Assembly: GCA_963930645.1 (NCBI GenBank)
Contig: OZ005649.1
Span: forward strand, 79,075,126 to 79,139,125
DNA from: Salticus scenicus
Taxonomy: Eukaryota; Arthropoda; Arachnida; Araneae; Salticidae
Direction of reading: 5' to 3'
DNA length: 64,000 bases
Every line of letters starts with the position of its first letter. Position 1 is the first letter of the stretch. Positions 1 to 12,950 of the stretch are shown here, piece after piece. The notes beneath the pieces were generated by a model. That model was not told the DNA's origin and ran no database searches. It worked only from the letters and a program-made list of their open reading frames with translations. The position numbers and the translations under genes are program-made.

Positions 1-509
1 CGTCCACGAAAAATTGAAGGCTTATATATGAATTAATCTAGCCCAGTAGTTAACAGATTCGCATGTCAACTGTAATTTATCCGATGGTAAGTTAAATAAA
101 ACGAAAAAATCCTGATTGTCCCTATAATTACGAACATCTAAAAAAGTGGAGAAAAAATATATTTTTCATTTGATTTTATTAATTTTGTTTAATAATAAAA
201 AAAAAAAAAAAAAAAATTATAGCAGTTTTGATTTTTAGAATACTAGATTCATTAAGTGCACTTAGTATAATCTTCTTTACAATTATTTTTACATTAGTTA
301 TTTCAAAATATAAAGTGTCCTTATAAATATGAGAAGGAGTGTATATATATATATATATATATATATCGACGACCTGTGTTATATATTTTTTAAATTAAAA
401 ATACTTTTATTATTTATGTATTTGTTATAAGTTTCGCTATTCACGTGACAGAAACTTTCTCAAAACGGAACGATATCTGAAATACAATAAAAGAAAATCC
501 ATACATATG

Positions 510-543
<34 letters not shown>

Positions 544-1139
544 AAATTCAAAGAAACACAAATTTAATTTTTCTTCTAAAAGAGCCACCGAATTTTCTAC
601 AGTTAAATAAAGGAAAATACAAATGTATGAATATCAATGTTTTTGGAAATAAGTAGAATAATATTGTCAAAAACGAAATCGTTTCGATTTTTCAAGTTAT
701 TACATCATTCATTCAGACTAGTAACACATTTTATTTACGGTGTAATGCAGTTGTGTTAACTGCAATATTATAACATTATTTTTGTATTTTAAATTATTCC
801 CAGAAAATCAGTTTTGCTTATAATTTATATTAAACATTTCTCTTTTTTTTTTTCTTTTTTTCCTTTTATGTGTGTATGTGTGTAAATAAATACTCAATCA
901 ATGTTTTCGGTAATGGTACAAACTGCGTTATATAATAGGTTTATTAGCTGAATTTCGTTTATTAGAAATTATATAAAAGATAATATTATTTCAAATTATA
1001 GAATCATTTTTCGTCATCATAGTTAATGTTTTGGATTTCACGAGATAAATCTGAAAATATGATTTAGAATGTAAATTGTGGTAAAAATTAAAAACTAATA
1101 AAATAGAATAAACCTATAACACATACCACACAAGAATGA
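1..1139. other. AT-rich intergenic DNA, no gene seen
   Basis: I see only AT-rich sequence with short homopolymers: poly-A near 197-216, (TA)n at about 342-366 and poly-A at about 511-540. No ORF has recognisable protein similarity and no element ends are visible. Confidence 0.6.
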
Positions 1140-1640
1140 GACACATACTTAAGGGGAAAAGGGATGAAGAAAATTTTAAAAACCTATGAAATTAAAAATA
1201 TTTGAATTTTTATTATAAAATGTACATAGCTATGTAATGCTTTTAAAATAGATTCATTCTATAGCTCCTTAAACATAATTTAAAATTTTTATAACATTAT
1301 AACTTTTTTTTTTTTTCGTAGCTTCCAAATTTTGGGTATAATTAGTTACTTATAATGTTCCATGCTATGATACTAAAGAGGCAAAAGGTGAAGAAATTAT
1401 CAAAACCGATGGAATTAAAAATTTTGAAATGGTTATTATAGAATGTACGTCGCTATGTAATAGTTTTAAAATAATACCATTCTGTAATTCCTCAAACATA
1501 ATTATATATATATATATATATATATACATAACATATAAAAAATTCTTTTTATAACATATAAAAAATTCTTTATAACATATAAAAAATTCTTTAGCTTCCA
1601 AATTCCAGGCATAATTAGTTGCTTATAATGTCCCATGCTA
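1140..1640. repeat. two-copy degenerate tandem repeat, ~240-bp unit
   Basis: The stretch near 1140-1365 and that near 1370-1640 align along their length. Both carry a 'gaaattaaaaat' block, 'tagctatgtaat' or its variant 'tcgctatgtaat', a 'ccttaaacataatt'-like block and 'tagcttccaaatt'. The second copy also has a (TA)n tract and three short repeats of 'aacatataaaaaattctt' around 1530-1592. The short ORF here is a by-product of the repeat. The family is unknown to me. Confidence 0.6.
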
Positions 1641-1705
1641 CTTTTTTTTTTTTTTTTTTAAATCCAATCCTTTTAAAAATTAGTGTGAATATTAATGAAT
1701 AATAA

Positions 1706-1941
1706 CCCTCGAATTCCTAAGATGGGGTCATTTTGACCCCATTTTGAAGTTGGAATTTAATTAAGCCCGCCTCATTTAAAAAGTGCGCTAATTCTCCAGA
1801 GATAGCAAACGTAACCAGTGGAATGTTGCATCTTCTAAACGATACAAAAAGACGCGGTGCTGGTGATTTTCGCCAAACGTTCCAAGCGGCATCTGAAAGC
1901 AATTTTTCTGCAGTAACGCCTTGATCCTGGGAAAGCGAGGG
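1706..1941. mobile_element. putative piggyBac-like non-autonomous element (MITE)
   Basis: The segment starts CCCTCG (1706-1711) and ends CGAGGG (1936-1941), an exact inverted pair in the CCC...GGG form usual for piggyBac. It is followed directly by TTAA (1942-1945), the piggyBac target; the left flank reads ATAA, one mismatch. A palindrome, TGGGGTCATTTTGACCCCA, lies just inside the left end; similar GGTCA/TGACC motifs are common in piggyBac termini. At 236 bp it cannot encode a transposase, and the small ORFs in it match no family I recognise. Short inverted repeats with an imperfect target duplication make this plausible but not firm. Confidence 0.5.
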
Positions 1942-2151
1942 TTAATAAATATATTTGCTGCAAAACTCTTCAAAATCAATAAATTATTAAGTTTATTAAT
2001 AACTCTTAGTTTCAATCGCATGAAAAAAAAAAAATCATGGTTGGTTGGGTTTCACGTCGCACTAGTGCTGCGCAATGAGCAATTGGCAAAGTTCTGGGAC
2101 TCACCCCTAGAGATAACAGAAGGTCATGATTTCGATATTAATATATATATT

Positions 2152-2639
2152 TGTGACGACCTAAATGTCGTCGCCATCCTTTAACCTTGGATTGAAGCTG
2201 AAACTGAAATACTTAATTACTAAATAAATTCATGAAGAAATGACAAAGTCAGATTTGTAAAATAAATGAGCTTTTATTTGAGCTTAATAGAAAGGTGGGC
2301 GTTGGACTTTAATTATACTTAATATCTTTATAAGTTTGAATGGCAGCCTTCACAACTACTTTAACCATCAATAGATAACCACATTTACTCTCAACTACTT
2401 TATTTAAATTCATTAGCTCTCACTCCTGCTAATAGTCTTTCGCACTCGGGAGGATTCCCTATACCACGGTACAACTCGACAACCATCATCTAATACACTA
2501 CTCTAAGCAGCTAACTCAACTGCCTACCTTCTAATCGGCTAACTCCCTCTAACTAACTAACTACCATTCTCTCTCTCTCCAAGTAACTCTCAAAAGCAAT
2601 CTTCCTTCTCCTTTTATACAGTTTCTTTCGAAAATACGT
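2152..2639 (-). repeat. 3' LTR of the gag-only element
   Basis: This is a direct repeat of 5905-6396. On the minus strand it holds a TATA box (TATAAAAG, complement of 2611-2618), an AATAAA-type poly(A) signal in the AAATAAAAGCTC stretch near 2265-2280, and an end at ...GTCACA. A small inverted repeat (gacgac...gtcgtc, 2155-2173) sits at the U5 end, as in the other LTR and in the solo LTR at 37773-38554. Confidence 0.72.
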
Positions 2640-3744
2640 TATAAAATTAACATATCGCAGATTACAATTTCATTTTAGGATGAGAATTAACTCTATTACT
2701 CTACTGAATCCTAAATTCTTCGCAATCATATTTTACTCCCAAAGTGCGAATTTTAATTGTAGCATTACGCTAATGTACCTCAAAGTTCCTCCCCAAAAGA
2801 AAAAAATTCACGGAAAAGTCCCCAACGGGTTTTTACCCGTGAAAATTTTAAAGTTAATTGAAAACAATGCTATGTTAATTGAAAAATAGCCGCAGTTACT
2901 TACTGCAAAAATTGAACTGCATAAGACTTTAGAAAAAAAAAGAGGGGGGAAACTTAAATTAGACTGCCCAAGAATAACTATTTGCTTTTAAAATCTAAAA
3001 AGGAAAAAAAAAGTAAGAAGGCCGAGCTTAAAAACTGCCCACTCAGGAAAGATTTATGATAAAAATACTTTTTTAAGCTCCATCTGAGGTGCTTTACGGC
3101 AGAAAACTCTGTGCACTAACTTAGTTTAAACTTATTTAAAGTCCAGCGTATACAGAGGGGAATTGCAGATCAACTTTCCTTACATGGAAAGGAGAAAAAT
3201 TTCATTAATTAAAAAAAAAATTAGTACAAAAGGGATCGCTTAAACACAAAAATGCGATCAGTCAGTATTCAAATTTAAATTGTGCAAAATGATAGCAAAA
3301 AAGAGTCTTTATTTCAGGTGTTCATAAAAAAAAAGATTTCCAGTTTTCTGGTAGCTTTATCTTAAAAGTGATCCGCTGTTGGCACGCTTCCAAAAAAACA
3401 TATTTTACTTCAGAAAAGGAAAACCGTTGGCAGATGTCCAAAACGACCTCTTCTTTCATTTGAAAAGAAACAATTTGAAGAAATCAGCCTGGATTTTCAG
3501 ATTTAACGTCTGTACTTCGGTTTTGAATCATCAGAGAACTTCTACAATACAAACACTCTTTTTACAGTATAAATTAAAAAATAGAAGGTACACTACACTT
3601 TTATATAGGTAAATGACATTAATTTTAGAGATAAGCAATATTTCAGCTAGCTATTTGCATACGGAAAAAACTAAATTGTTAGTGTAGTAAGGTTAGTTGT
3701 TAAACGCGAATTTACATGCAAAATAGCTTTAAAAAATTCTTTTA

Positions 3745-4340
3745 ACCCCATATTAATATATACATAAAACTCTTAGTGAAAATGCAAGAGTTTACAACAA
3801 GAAATATTCATTTTATACAATGTACGATATTTAGAAAAACATAGATAAGGATACAAAATATTTCAAAAAGTTTTTTCAAAACTGCCGTTGATGCTGAGAA
3901 ATAAAAAAGATTCACGTACATACATATAGATCATTTACAAAACTATAGAGAAGAGTGTTTATACACTAATAAAATTTCATTTTATACAATTTATAAGACA
4001 TTTAGAGAAATATAGATAATGAATAGATACAAATTGTTGAAAAAGTTTTTTTAAAAACTGCCGTTGTTGGCTAGGAAATAGAAAAGCATTAGAGTATATA
4101 CATATACATCATGTCAAAAACTAGAGAGAAAGTTTATATACAAAAAGGTAAGAAAATTTATCGTACTAATCACTGCAGGTGCTGGCTAAAACAGAAAACA
4201 TTTAAGTACATACATATAGATCATTCAAAAAACGAAAGGGGGGGGGGGATTTATATACAAATGTTCAAAAAGGTTTTTTACCAAAAACTGCCGGTGTGTC
4301 TAGGAATAAAAAAAACATTAACGTACATGCATGCATATAT
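3745..4340. repeat. minisatellite of ~175-bp units inside the LTR element
   Basis: The block 'aaaactgccg(t/g)t' followed by a run containing 'catacatatagatcat' and 'gtttatatac' recurs at about 3880, 4054 and 4285, with a partial copy from 3745. Units are diverged. They fill much of the place where pol would be expected. Confidence 0.6.
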
Positions 4341-4546
4341 TATATAACAGAAAAAATTTATGACATGTAATCAAAACATGAAATTTCGGGATTTGAAAGT
4401 TCATGCTCCAAGTTTAAATTTTACATTTTGAAATTTTAAAAAGTTCATGGCTTTTAGCGCATAGTTAAAAGTCCAAAAGAAAGTTCTACATGTCTTAGAT
4501 TTCATAACTGTTCTGATAGAAATATACTTTACAATGGAAAAAATAA

Positions 4547-5851
4547 TTAACCATAGCACCTGACAGATGATTCCTTCATATCAGCAAAATTAGAGATGCG
4601 GGTCAGACTATCCTTTGGAGTTGCTGTTGAACTTTCAGCGCTGGTAGCTTGTAGAGCGGAGTCCGGCATCGGAGAGGCACTTCTCTGGGACGGACTCGAG
4701 CCCGGTACCTTGTCACTGTTCACAGTTCCCGGAGAGGGTTCCGCTCGCTCTCTAATCGTTGAGATCGAGGTCTTGGAGGGCTTACAAGCTTTCAAACCTT
4801 TCACTTCGCTAGTGGAAAGTGCAACTTTTTGTTTTACTTTAGGCGGCATATCATCTAAACTAGCGACCGAGTTATCTGACTTTTTCGTGCGATTTACGAC
4901 TTTATCATTGAATTTATACACTGGATGTGCCGAACTAGAGTTAGCTAACGCTGCATTTTGAAATGTAGTACTTTCATTTGCATTAACTACTAGGTTTTCT
5001 TTAAAAGTAGTTACGAGATCTTTAGAAGCACAGTGGTTAAACCTTGCGCTTTCTTTTACCACAGTTTCCGTGAAAATAACAGAATCGGTCGACTTGACTG
5101 TTTTTAAATGGAAATTATCAGGAGATGAATTTTGAAATGTATTACTTTCAATTTCTGTTACCCGAGCTTCAGTTACATTTGATATTTCGGATTGAACCGG
5201 TTCAGCATTTAAATGCAAATGAGGGATATATGAAGCTTGAACAGTAGAATTTAGCTGAACATTCGTTTCATTTAAAGCAAGGGATTGATTTACACAATTA
5301 GGTTCAATCGTATTTTCCCTTTCAACCGCCGTCGCTACGCTAGATATTTTATCGGATTTTTTACCCGTAGCCAAAGGCTGAATAACAGACGTATATTGGT
5401 CTGTATCGCTGTTTGCAAGCGAAGTTTGTTCATTTGGTTTAACCTGTGTTTGACTTTTGTCACAAGGTTTAACGTTTTCATTGCCAGTTTTAGGTTGATC
5501 TAAATTAATTGAGCTTGCTTCCTGAGACTTAATAACTTCTTGCGGTTTTTTCACTGGCTTTATTACCGCTTACCACTGACGTTCGTGAGGGGGAAGGGAA
5601 CGGTCATGCTCCAATCGTAATCTATCATACCGAGTGGCAAAGAGATCGATAACTTTGCGTTTTAAATCGTCATACATTGGATTTGGCCCAAGTGAATGGC
5701 AGGCGATTAATTTATGCCACTGTCTTGATTCTCCTCGAAAGGAATATGCTAACCAAGAATATTTTTTTTCCATATCAATTTTATAAAAATGAAAAAAACA
5801 TTCAAGTTCATCAAAAAATTGAAGCACGCTAGTGGTGCCATCAAAAAACAT
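4547..5851 (-). pseudogene. gag: retrotransposon gag relic with in-frame stop
   Basis: The first 93 codons (5851-5573) form a Retrotrans_gag-type capsid domain: an FDGTT start, then FFHFYKID and the diagnostic stretch KKYSWLAYSFRGESRQWH, with a charged helix before the end. A single TAA (5572-5570) interrupts the frame. The same frame then runs on without a break for about 340 codons (to 4547) as a Ser/Thr/Asn-rich low-complexity region. This ends at RCYG then stop, which looks like the first residues of a CCHC zinc knuckle (CYGC...) cut short. The start is set by the first ATG, 54 bp inside the 5' LTR, behind a run of ten C; any original N-terminus is lost or very short. I infer a dead or readthrough-dependent gag. 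It could instead be a captured gag-derived gene, but the flanking LTRs argue for the transposon. Confidence 0.72.
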
Positions 5852-5904
5852 TAGCTCGGGGGGGGGGTGGGTGGGGGGTGGATTTGAGCGAAGATGGGAG
5901 CCAG

Positions 5905-6396
5905 TGTGGCGAACGAAACTTCGCCGCCATGCTTATTTAACTTTAAGTTGGAGCTGAAACTGAAATACTTAATTACTTAATAAATTCATGAAGAAATGAC
6001 AAAGTCAGATTTGTAAAATAAATGAGCTTTTATTTGAGCTTAATAGAAAGGTGGGCATTGGACTTTAATTATACTTAATATCTTTATAAGTTTAAATGGG
6101 CAGCCTTCACAACTACTTTAACTATCAATAGATAACCACAATTACTCTCAACTACTTTATTTAAATTCATGAGCTCTCACTGCTGCTACTAGTCTTTCGT
6201 ACTCGGGAGGATTCCCTATACCACAGTACTACTCGACAACCATCATCTAATACACTACTCTAAGCAGCTAACTCAACAGCCTACCTTCTAATCGGCTACC
6301 TCCCTCTAACTAACTAACTACCATCCTCTCTCTCTCCAACTAACTCTCAAAATCAATCTTCCTTCTCCCTTTATACAGTTTCTTTCCAAAATACGT
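5905..6396 (-). repeat. 5' LTR of the gag-only element
   Basis: This is the direct repeat of 2152-2639, with the same TATA box (TATAAAG, complement of 6369-6375), AATAAA signal and microhairpin at the U5 end (GGCGAA...TTCGCC). On the minus strand it ends ...CCACA immediately before the presumed primer-binding site. Sequence beyond 6396 may be U3 that is missing from the other copy. Confidence 0.7.
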
Positions 6397-7660
6397 GCCC
6401 CATGCTCGTGAGGGAGATATAATTTCTGGCCCTTTTCTAAACAATCACAACGATGAGTGGACTTTATGTATTAATATCCACCTGTTACGCACGTGGGTGT
6501 CAATTCCAGCCTTGAAGGTATTTTGTCTTCCTTTTGTAGCGCGGCATTTTTTAGTTTGCAGGGATTGTATTTTTTTAATGCAATAAAGAACAAGGTTGTG
6601 TTAACATTTGGAGATGGGCAATTTTAAAATTCCACAGTGTAGCTTAATAATTGCCGTCAGAGCCTCTCTTTGGAAGTTGAAATCGCTGAAAGCTGCTGCA
6701 CAGTGGTGAGCGGCCTCCTTCCGTTTTCGAAACACTCAATTTAGTTATGCTGGTACTAAATATTAATTATATATATACGGACTGAGAAAATCGAAACTGA
6801 TTTGGTGAAAGGAATAAATCATGATGCATTTTATAAGAAGTGTTTATTCTAGTGTTTATTTACTTTTTTTTTCATATCTTATTCAAATGTTTTGCGCATT
6901 TTAAAATTTACAAAACGCAACATAACTTTCTTCATCAGAAAATATTATCATTTTTTTGTTTTTTATAAATAAAAATAAAAATGTATTAAAAAGAAAAAAA
7001 ATCTTAAAATAATAATAATAACAATAATAATAATAACAAGGTTTAATTTATTAGCTTCGTATTTCACTAATGTACAAATTCGTATTACACTGATGTACTC
7101 CATAAATAGTATAAAAACGCTTTTTGCAACTATTTTTTGTGTAATTGAAAGAAAATTACACATTTTCAAAATGAAACCTGTGATATTGTTTGAATGTGTT
7201 AAAAGTTAATAATTTTCGTATGCATTTTATTCCCCTAGCAAAAAGTTTGTTCAAACTAGCTACATCCATTTTTGCTGTGTTTTATATGTGAGACAGTCAG
7301 GGAAGTATTCAATACGGTACATTAGTATTCTTTAAAATGTTTATGATTAAAAACTACTTTAAATTTAATTATTTTCAGAAATTCTTTTTATTTTCAATTT
7401 GCTAAAGTTCTCGCTGACATTTACCTTTCAAAAAATTAAAGTTGTTCAAAAAATATTTAAGCATGAAGTAAAATTCATGAATTAAAAATAGTAATTAATT
7501 AGGAAGTGAAAAATTAAAGAAAAAGTATTTGATTTTTGAATATAAAATTATTAATCGAAATACGCTCTTTGAGTATTTTTAAAGAAAAAAAAATCGTTCC
7601 TTATCTTCAATTATTTTATTTATTAAGTAGTATATTTATGATATTTGTAAACGTGGTGCT
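6397..7660. other. no gene seen; possible U3 of the 5' LTR at the start
   Basis: The first ~350 bases (6397-6750) are less AT-rich than their surroundings and lie where U3 enhancer sequence of the minus-strand 5' LTR would be, but no matching copy exists at the other LTR. The rest is AT-rich with (AAT)n near 7010-7037. The ORF at 6395-6586 has no recognisable family. Confidence 0.4.
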
Positions 7661-8350
<690 letters not shown>

Positions 8351-8563
8351 TTTTATTTCATTTTTTATGAGGGGGGGGGTTGGAAAGGAAGTGCTATATA
8401 ATTATCATTACATCAAACTTGCAGTCTCAGCTTAGGAAGCGCCATTTTTTATAACTAAAATAGTTTATTTATTCATATATTTTGTAGATTAATTACATCA
8501 ACTTTTAAACGGAGAGTGGGGGGGGGGGATTATATTAATATACAACAGCTGGTGACCTAGAGG

Positions 8564-8594
<31 letters not shown>

Positions 8595-10930
8595 ATACAT
8601 TCTACATTTTTACATTTCTAAATTATCAAAAATCATACAATGTATCGGCCAATTCATAGTATTTAAATTATATATTCATAATTTCTTGTAACGTATTTAT
8701 AAGTAAAACATAAAAAATATAATTGATAAATAAAATATTCATTTTCAATGTAAATCGAAATTTACAAAATAATCCGTTATATTTATATTTTTCTTAATTG
8801 TTTATATTAAAATGATATACTGGATATATTTTTGTGTATTAAAAATATTTAGTGTGTATCTTTTGTAAGCAAATATAGATGAATATCACATGGAATAATA
8901 ATTTTTGAAGCGTAATATACAATTATATAAAAAAAAAAAATGTTTATAAATAAAAAATATATAATGATTATAGTATATGATACTTTTAAATAATGTTTGA
9001 ATAATATTAATTATAGTATTGGAGTATATAAAAATTGTACAAATCAATAAACTAAATTCCAATATAAGTCCAGAATGTTTACAATAAACATACCTTTAGA
9101 TCAGATTTTTATGTATATTAATTTTAAAAGGGATATTTAAAAATAAAATGCACATAGATAAATTGCTCTTTTGATTTAACTGAATCTTATGTATTTTTCT
9201 CTGGCATATAGAACTAAAAGGCATATATAACTTTCATTTCACATAATCTCTCTAAGAAACGATTCAATATTACTTGTTATAGCATATTTATTTACATTGA
9301 ATCCCAAGCAATATTTCCTTGCACTTTCTCTATATATGAAAATTTAGATTTACATATTCAGTTATTCCATCTTCAAAAAATACAGCTGCTCCCAAAACTT
9401 ACACGCGTGAATAAAATTATTGAAAACCGCATAAATGCAAATAAACTATTCCATGCCGCCTAAGGAATATAAATCTTCCTTTTTAAAGTAAAGGAAAATA
9501 TCTGAACAAAAATATTTCTGCATATAAAGGCTTAATAACATTATTACCAAATACTAAATCACCATTCCCAGTTATCTTAGCACTCTCATATTTGAGAAAT
9601 CTTGAATAAACAATCTCCACTTAGTTATATTCTAAATATTTCTCATCTCGAAAACATAAACATTTTCTATCATTTTCTATATTTGTTCATGCTTAAACTG
9701 CCGAGATGCTTTCATGCTATTTCAATGTCTGTGAATATTTATAGTTATATATACCGTAATTCTGTTCTTGAAAAATAGAGAGATTCTCCTAATATTTAGT
9801 AGTAGAAAACAAAGGAAATATTTGAAGATGGTATATATGCAAATGAGTCATGTCTCATCGTTAAGACATAGGAATTTTCACTTTTGTAAAAAATAAAATG
9901 TCAAAATATATTTGATAAAATATTTGATTTTTCTTTGAGGCATAAAATATCATATGTTAACTTTAAGAAAACCTTAAAACATACAGGAAAACAGTTTTCT
10001 TTTCTTTTTTTCTTTTTGATATTCATTTTGAAATTCAGTATTTTGATAAAAACAAAATTTATTTACTGATACCTAAAAGTCAAAATGTAAGTGTTTTTGT
10101 GTGAAAAAATAAATAAATAAATAAACAAGTAAATAAATAAATAAATCAATTATTGACACTTAAACATTCAACATTATAAACAACATATTAAAACATTTAT
10201 TAAAAAAAATTATTAGAAAAAAAAAAAAAAAATAGCAGCACAACGGCATTTGCTCATAGGAAAAATTAGATATTTCTGATTGTTACGAAAAACGTAATAT
10301 ATTAGAATATGCCAGTGCATATTTTATGAACTAATAATTTATATAATCTGTTTAAAATTAGAGTGAAAATATTCTAATAAATATAACATATTTTGTACAT
10401 AATAATAAAGGATTATCCATATAAAACCGACTCCGGGAATTAGAAGGCGGACCAGCATAATACAATAACGTTGCATTTTATGATAACCACGTCTTGTTTT
10501 TATTATACGGGACCTGATTTTTAGGGACTATCTGCATATCCAATTCTTTCACGAAGGCATTTTAATTATAACAGTTTCCTATTAATAAATATAACGCACT
10601 TGTATGTACTATTGTAAATATTTACGTTACTAGTCCATATTCTTGAAATATTTAGAAAACTTGACATACTATAGGTACATTAAACACATCACATAACAAT
10701 CCTAATATAATGATAAAAAAAAAAAAAAAAAAAAATGTATCTGACGAAATAAGTGAAACAGAAGATTGGTATTAAGTAATTTTACCTGCAAAAGCATAAG
10801 CAATAACAAAGTTTTTTAAGCCTAATTTATTAGTCAAATGTACAGATCTACGTACATGAAAATCTCAAGTAGATACCGAAAAATCTGGTGTGAAACAACC
10901 ACATGACTTCCATTACCCTCTGTTACCCAC
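8351..10930. other. long AT-rich stretch, nothing identified
   Basis: There are no convincing ORFs, element ends or repeat pairs, only G runs near 8371 and 8519, short (TA)n near 8565-8590, (AAAT)n near 10107-10145 and poly-A near 10213-10232 and 10717-10735. Confidence 0.5.
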
Positions 10931-10939
10931 TTATTATCA

Positions 10940-10984
<45 letters not shown>
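10931..10984. repeat. (TA)n microsatellite
   Basis: This is an almost pure TA run with one early interruption. Confidence 0.95.
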
Positions 10985-10988
<4 letters not shown>

Positions 10989-11164
10989 AGATAGTATATG
11001 CATTTCTTGTAATGTTCCAGTAAGAGAAACTTGATACACATGGAAAGACATATAAAACAGAGTTTACACAGCGAGTTAAAAAATAAGGGAAAAATGATGA
11101 TAGTTATTTTTGAATTATCTAATTGAATTATCTAATCAGAATGACCGTTAATTTTCATGTAATA

Positions 11165-11545
11165 ACCACATAATACATAATACATGAGAAAGGGTATCTA
11201 AAATGGATTTATGGAACAATTTTCAAGAAAATCGTTCGAGCCGTTTTTGAGATACCAACTTTTACCAAAACTTGGCATACTCAATTGTTCAACGGAAAAC
11301 AATAATTACATACAAAAGGATATTTAAAAATGAGTTAATGTGGCGAGTTTAAAAAAAATCCGTACAGCCGTTTTTAAAGGAACGCACTTGCGAGACATGC
11401 TATTGAGCTATTTATACAGGACGCCTATCAATTTTCCTGAACTAACCAACTATAACATTCAAAAGGACATCTAATAGAGTATTTATATAGCACACTTAAA
11501 GAAAATCTTTAGAGCCGTTTTTGAGACACGGACTTACGGTCCCAC
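11165..11545. repeat. degenerate tandem repeat, ~150-bp units
   Basis: The phrase 'agaaaatc(g/t)tt(c)(g)agccgtttttgaga', or its diverged form 'aaaaaatccgtacagccgtttttaaa', recurs near 11235, 11352 and 11500, with 'caaaaggayat' phrases between. The array continues into 'gtttccgttgacacacttccgg'. The wording resembles the tandem modules of families A, B and D, but no element ends could be fixed. Confidence 0.5.
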
Positions 11546-12799
11546 TTCCTGTTTCCGTTGACACACTTCCGGTTTTCCAATTTTCACCAAAATTTTGGAA
11601 CTTCATCTATACACCAAACCTGTATAAATTTGGCATCAATTTCTACCTGCGATAGTATGGTAACGGAAGTAAAAATTAAATTTGCTATTGCCGATGAGTT
11701 AAGCTGAATGGCAGTACCTCTTAAAAAAGAAAAAAGTATATCGATTTTTTTTTTAAATCTATATATTAACAGGCAAGCATAAAATTTGTAGTCCCTTTGT
11801 AACATATTAATTATGGGAGTAGAGGGTTGAAAATGGTATCATTCGAAAGGTATGGTCAGCCGGAAAGTGCGAATACAAATATTATTTTCTTACGATGTCA
11901 AGAAGGTATTTAAAAATATATTTATTTTATATGCATTTTCCCCCATTTTTCCCTTTTATACACGTATTCCTTTACATTAAAAATACCTAAAAGTAGAAAG
12001 TTGTTAAATCTGGCAATTTCATAAAGCTCAAATAAAACCATAGACACAGTAATTTGTACAATGTAGCATCACTATACGAAAGCGAAGTGATGACGTCACT
12101 GTCTGTCCATGGAGCCATGAAAAAGATTTTCTATGTTAATCGTCCATTGGAGTTTTTGTAAAAAATATTTAAAGAATAACGGAAATTATCTGCCGATTTT
12201 ATTTCCGATATTTGGGTATCCGCGTTTGTAATGATCGATAGATGGCGCTTTTTCAGTTTTTGTTGTTAGTAAATATTATAGCCACGTGTATTGTTCTATG
12301 TATTATTATTCTTTTTGTTATTCTACTTAATATTCGTACTATAATTTCTCCGCCATTACATCATTGAAAATTGATTGCTTTTGGAAAAAAATAATTCAGT
12401 TTATTCAAAGTTCGATCGGAAGTAGATTTTTAACTGAAGTTGAACAAATATTAGCTTCAAATTATCTGATTAATTCTTTACTTCCATTAGCCGAAGCAAC
12501 TGAAATTTTAAATTTGTCATTTGGAAATAAATGGAAGCTTAATTCTGGATTTCTTGGTCCTTTGGAGTTAAACTGGAGCTCACAACAGTATGTGTTATCT
12601 GTTTTACGGGATTTATTCATTTTTATTCAATAAATATATGTGAAATTAAACATCGACATGCAATGGCGGCTTAATGAAAGCCGAATTAAAGCATGTTTAT
12701 TGTAATTTCACCTTAGCCCACCAGAGGGCAAGCATTTTATTACAATCGCGGATAGTTATTTATAAGTTACTGTCTACATGTGTTTGATTGAGTTATTTT
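11546..12799. other. no gene recognised
   Basis: The sequence is of mixed composition. A short ORF on the plus strand (12364-12633, 89 codons) has a slightly gene-like composition but no motif I recognise and no support for expression. 'gatagatggcgct' near 12238 is typical of arthropod repeats. Confidence 0.35.
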
Positions 12800-12919
12800 A
12801 CTTTCTTCTATATGTAATATAGAGAAAGTATTGGATTCGCGAAAATTTTCGAAGTCCACTTTTTGATGGATTTACATGTTTTGGGATATGGAGAACACGA
12901 ATTAATAGTTTTTAGAAAA

Positions 12920-12950
<31 letters not shown>

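Larger units (their letters stand above)
2152..6396 (-). mobile_element. gag-only (non-autonomous) LTR retrotransposon, minus strand
   Basis: Two direct repeats of roughly 490 bp (2152-2639 and 5905-6396) flank a 3.3-kb interior on the minus strand. Just inside the 5' LTR the minus strand reads CTGGCTCCCATCTTCGC, in the place and with the TGG start of a tRNA primer-binding site. A gag relic follows at once (5851-4547). The remaining ~1.9 kb to the 3' LTR has no protease, reverse transcriptase, RNase H or integrase that I can recognise; part of it is a ~175-bp minisatellite. LTR similarity is high but not perfect, so the insertion is not recent. The outer U3 boundary is uncertain because the two copies diverge right after 'aaaatacgt', about 20 bp upstream of the TATA box. 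Gag-only elements of this kind resemble those called TR-GAG in plants. Confidence 0.72.

Noticed and set aside
1921..2184. 87-codon plus-strand ORF before the first LTR
   Set aside because: It straddles the piggyBac-like end and runs into the LTR; no recognisable domain.
3379..3612. 77-codon plus-strand ORF inside the LTR element
   Set aside because: Wrong strand for the element and no protease, reverse transcriptase or integrase motif.
12364..12633. 89-codon plus-strand ORF with fairly balanced composition
   Set aside because: No motif or family recognised, no splice or promoter context, and within repeat-rich DNA; random length is plausible.
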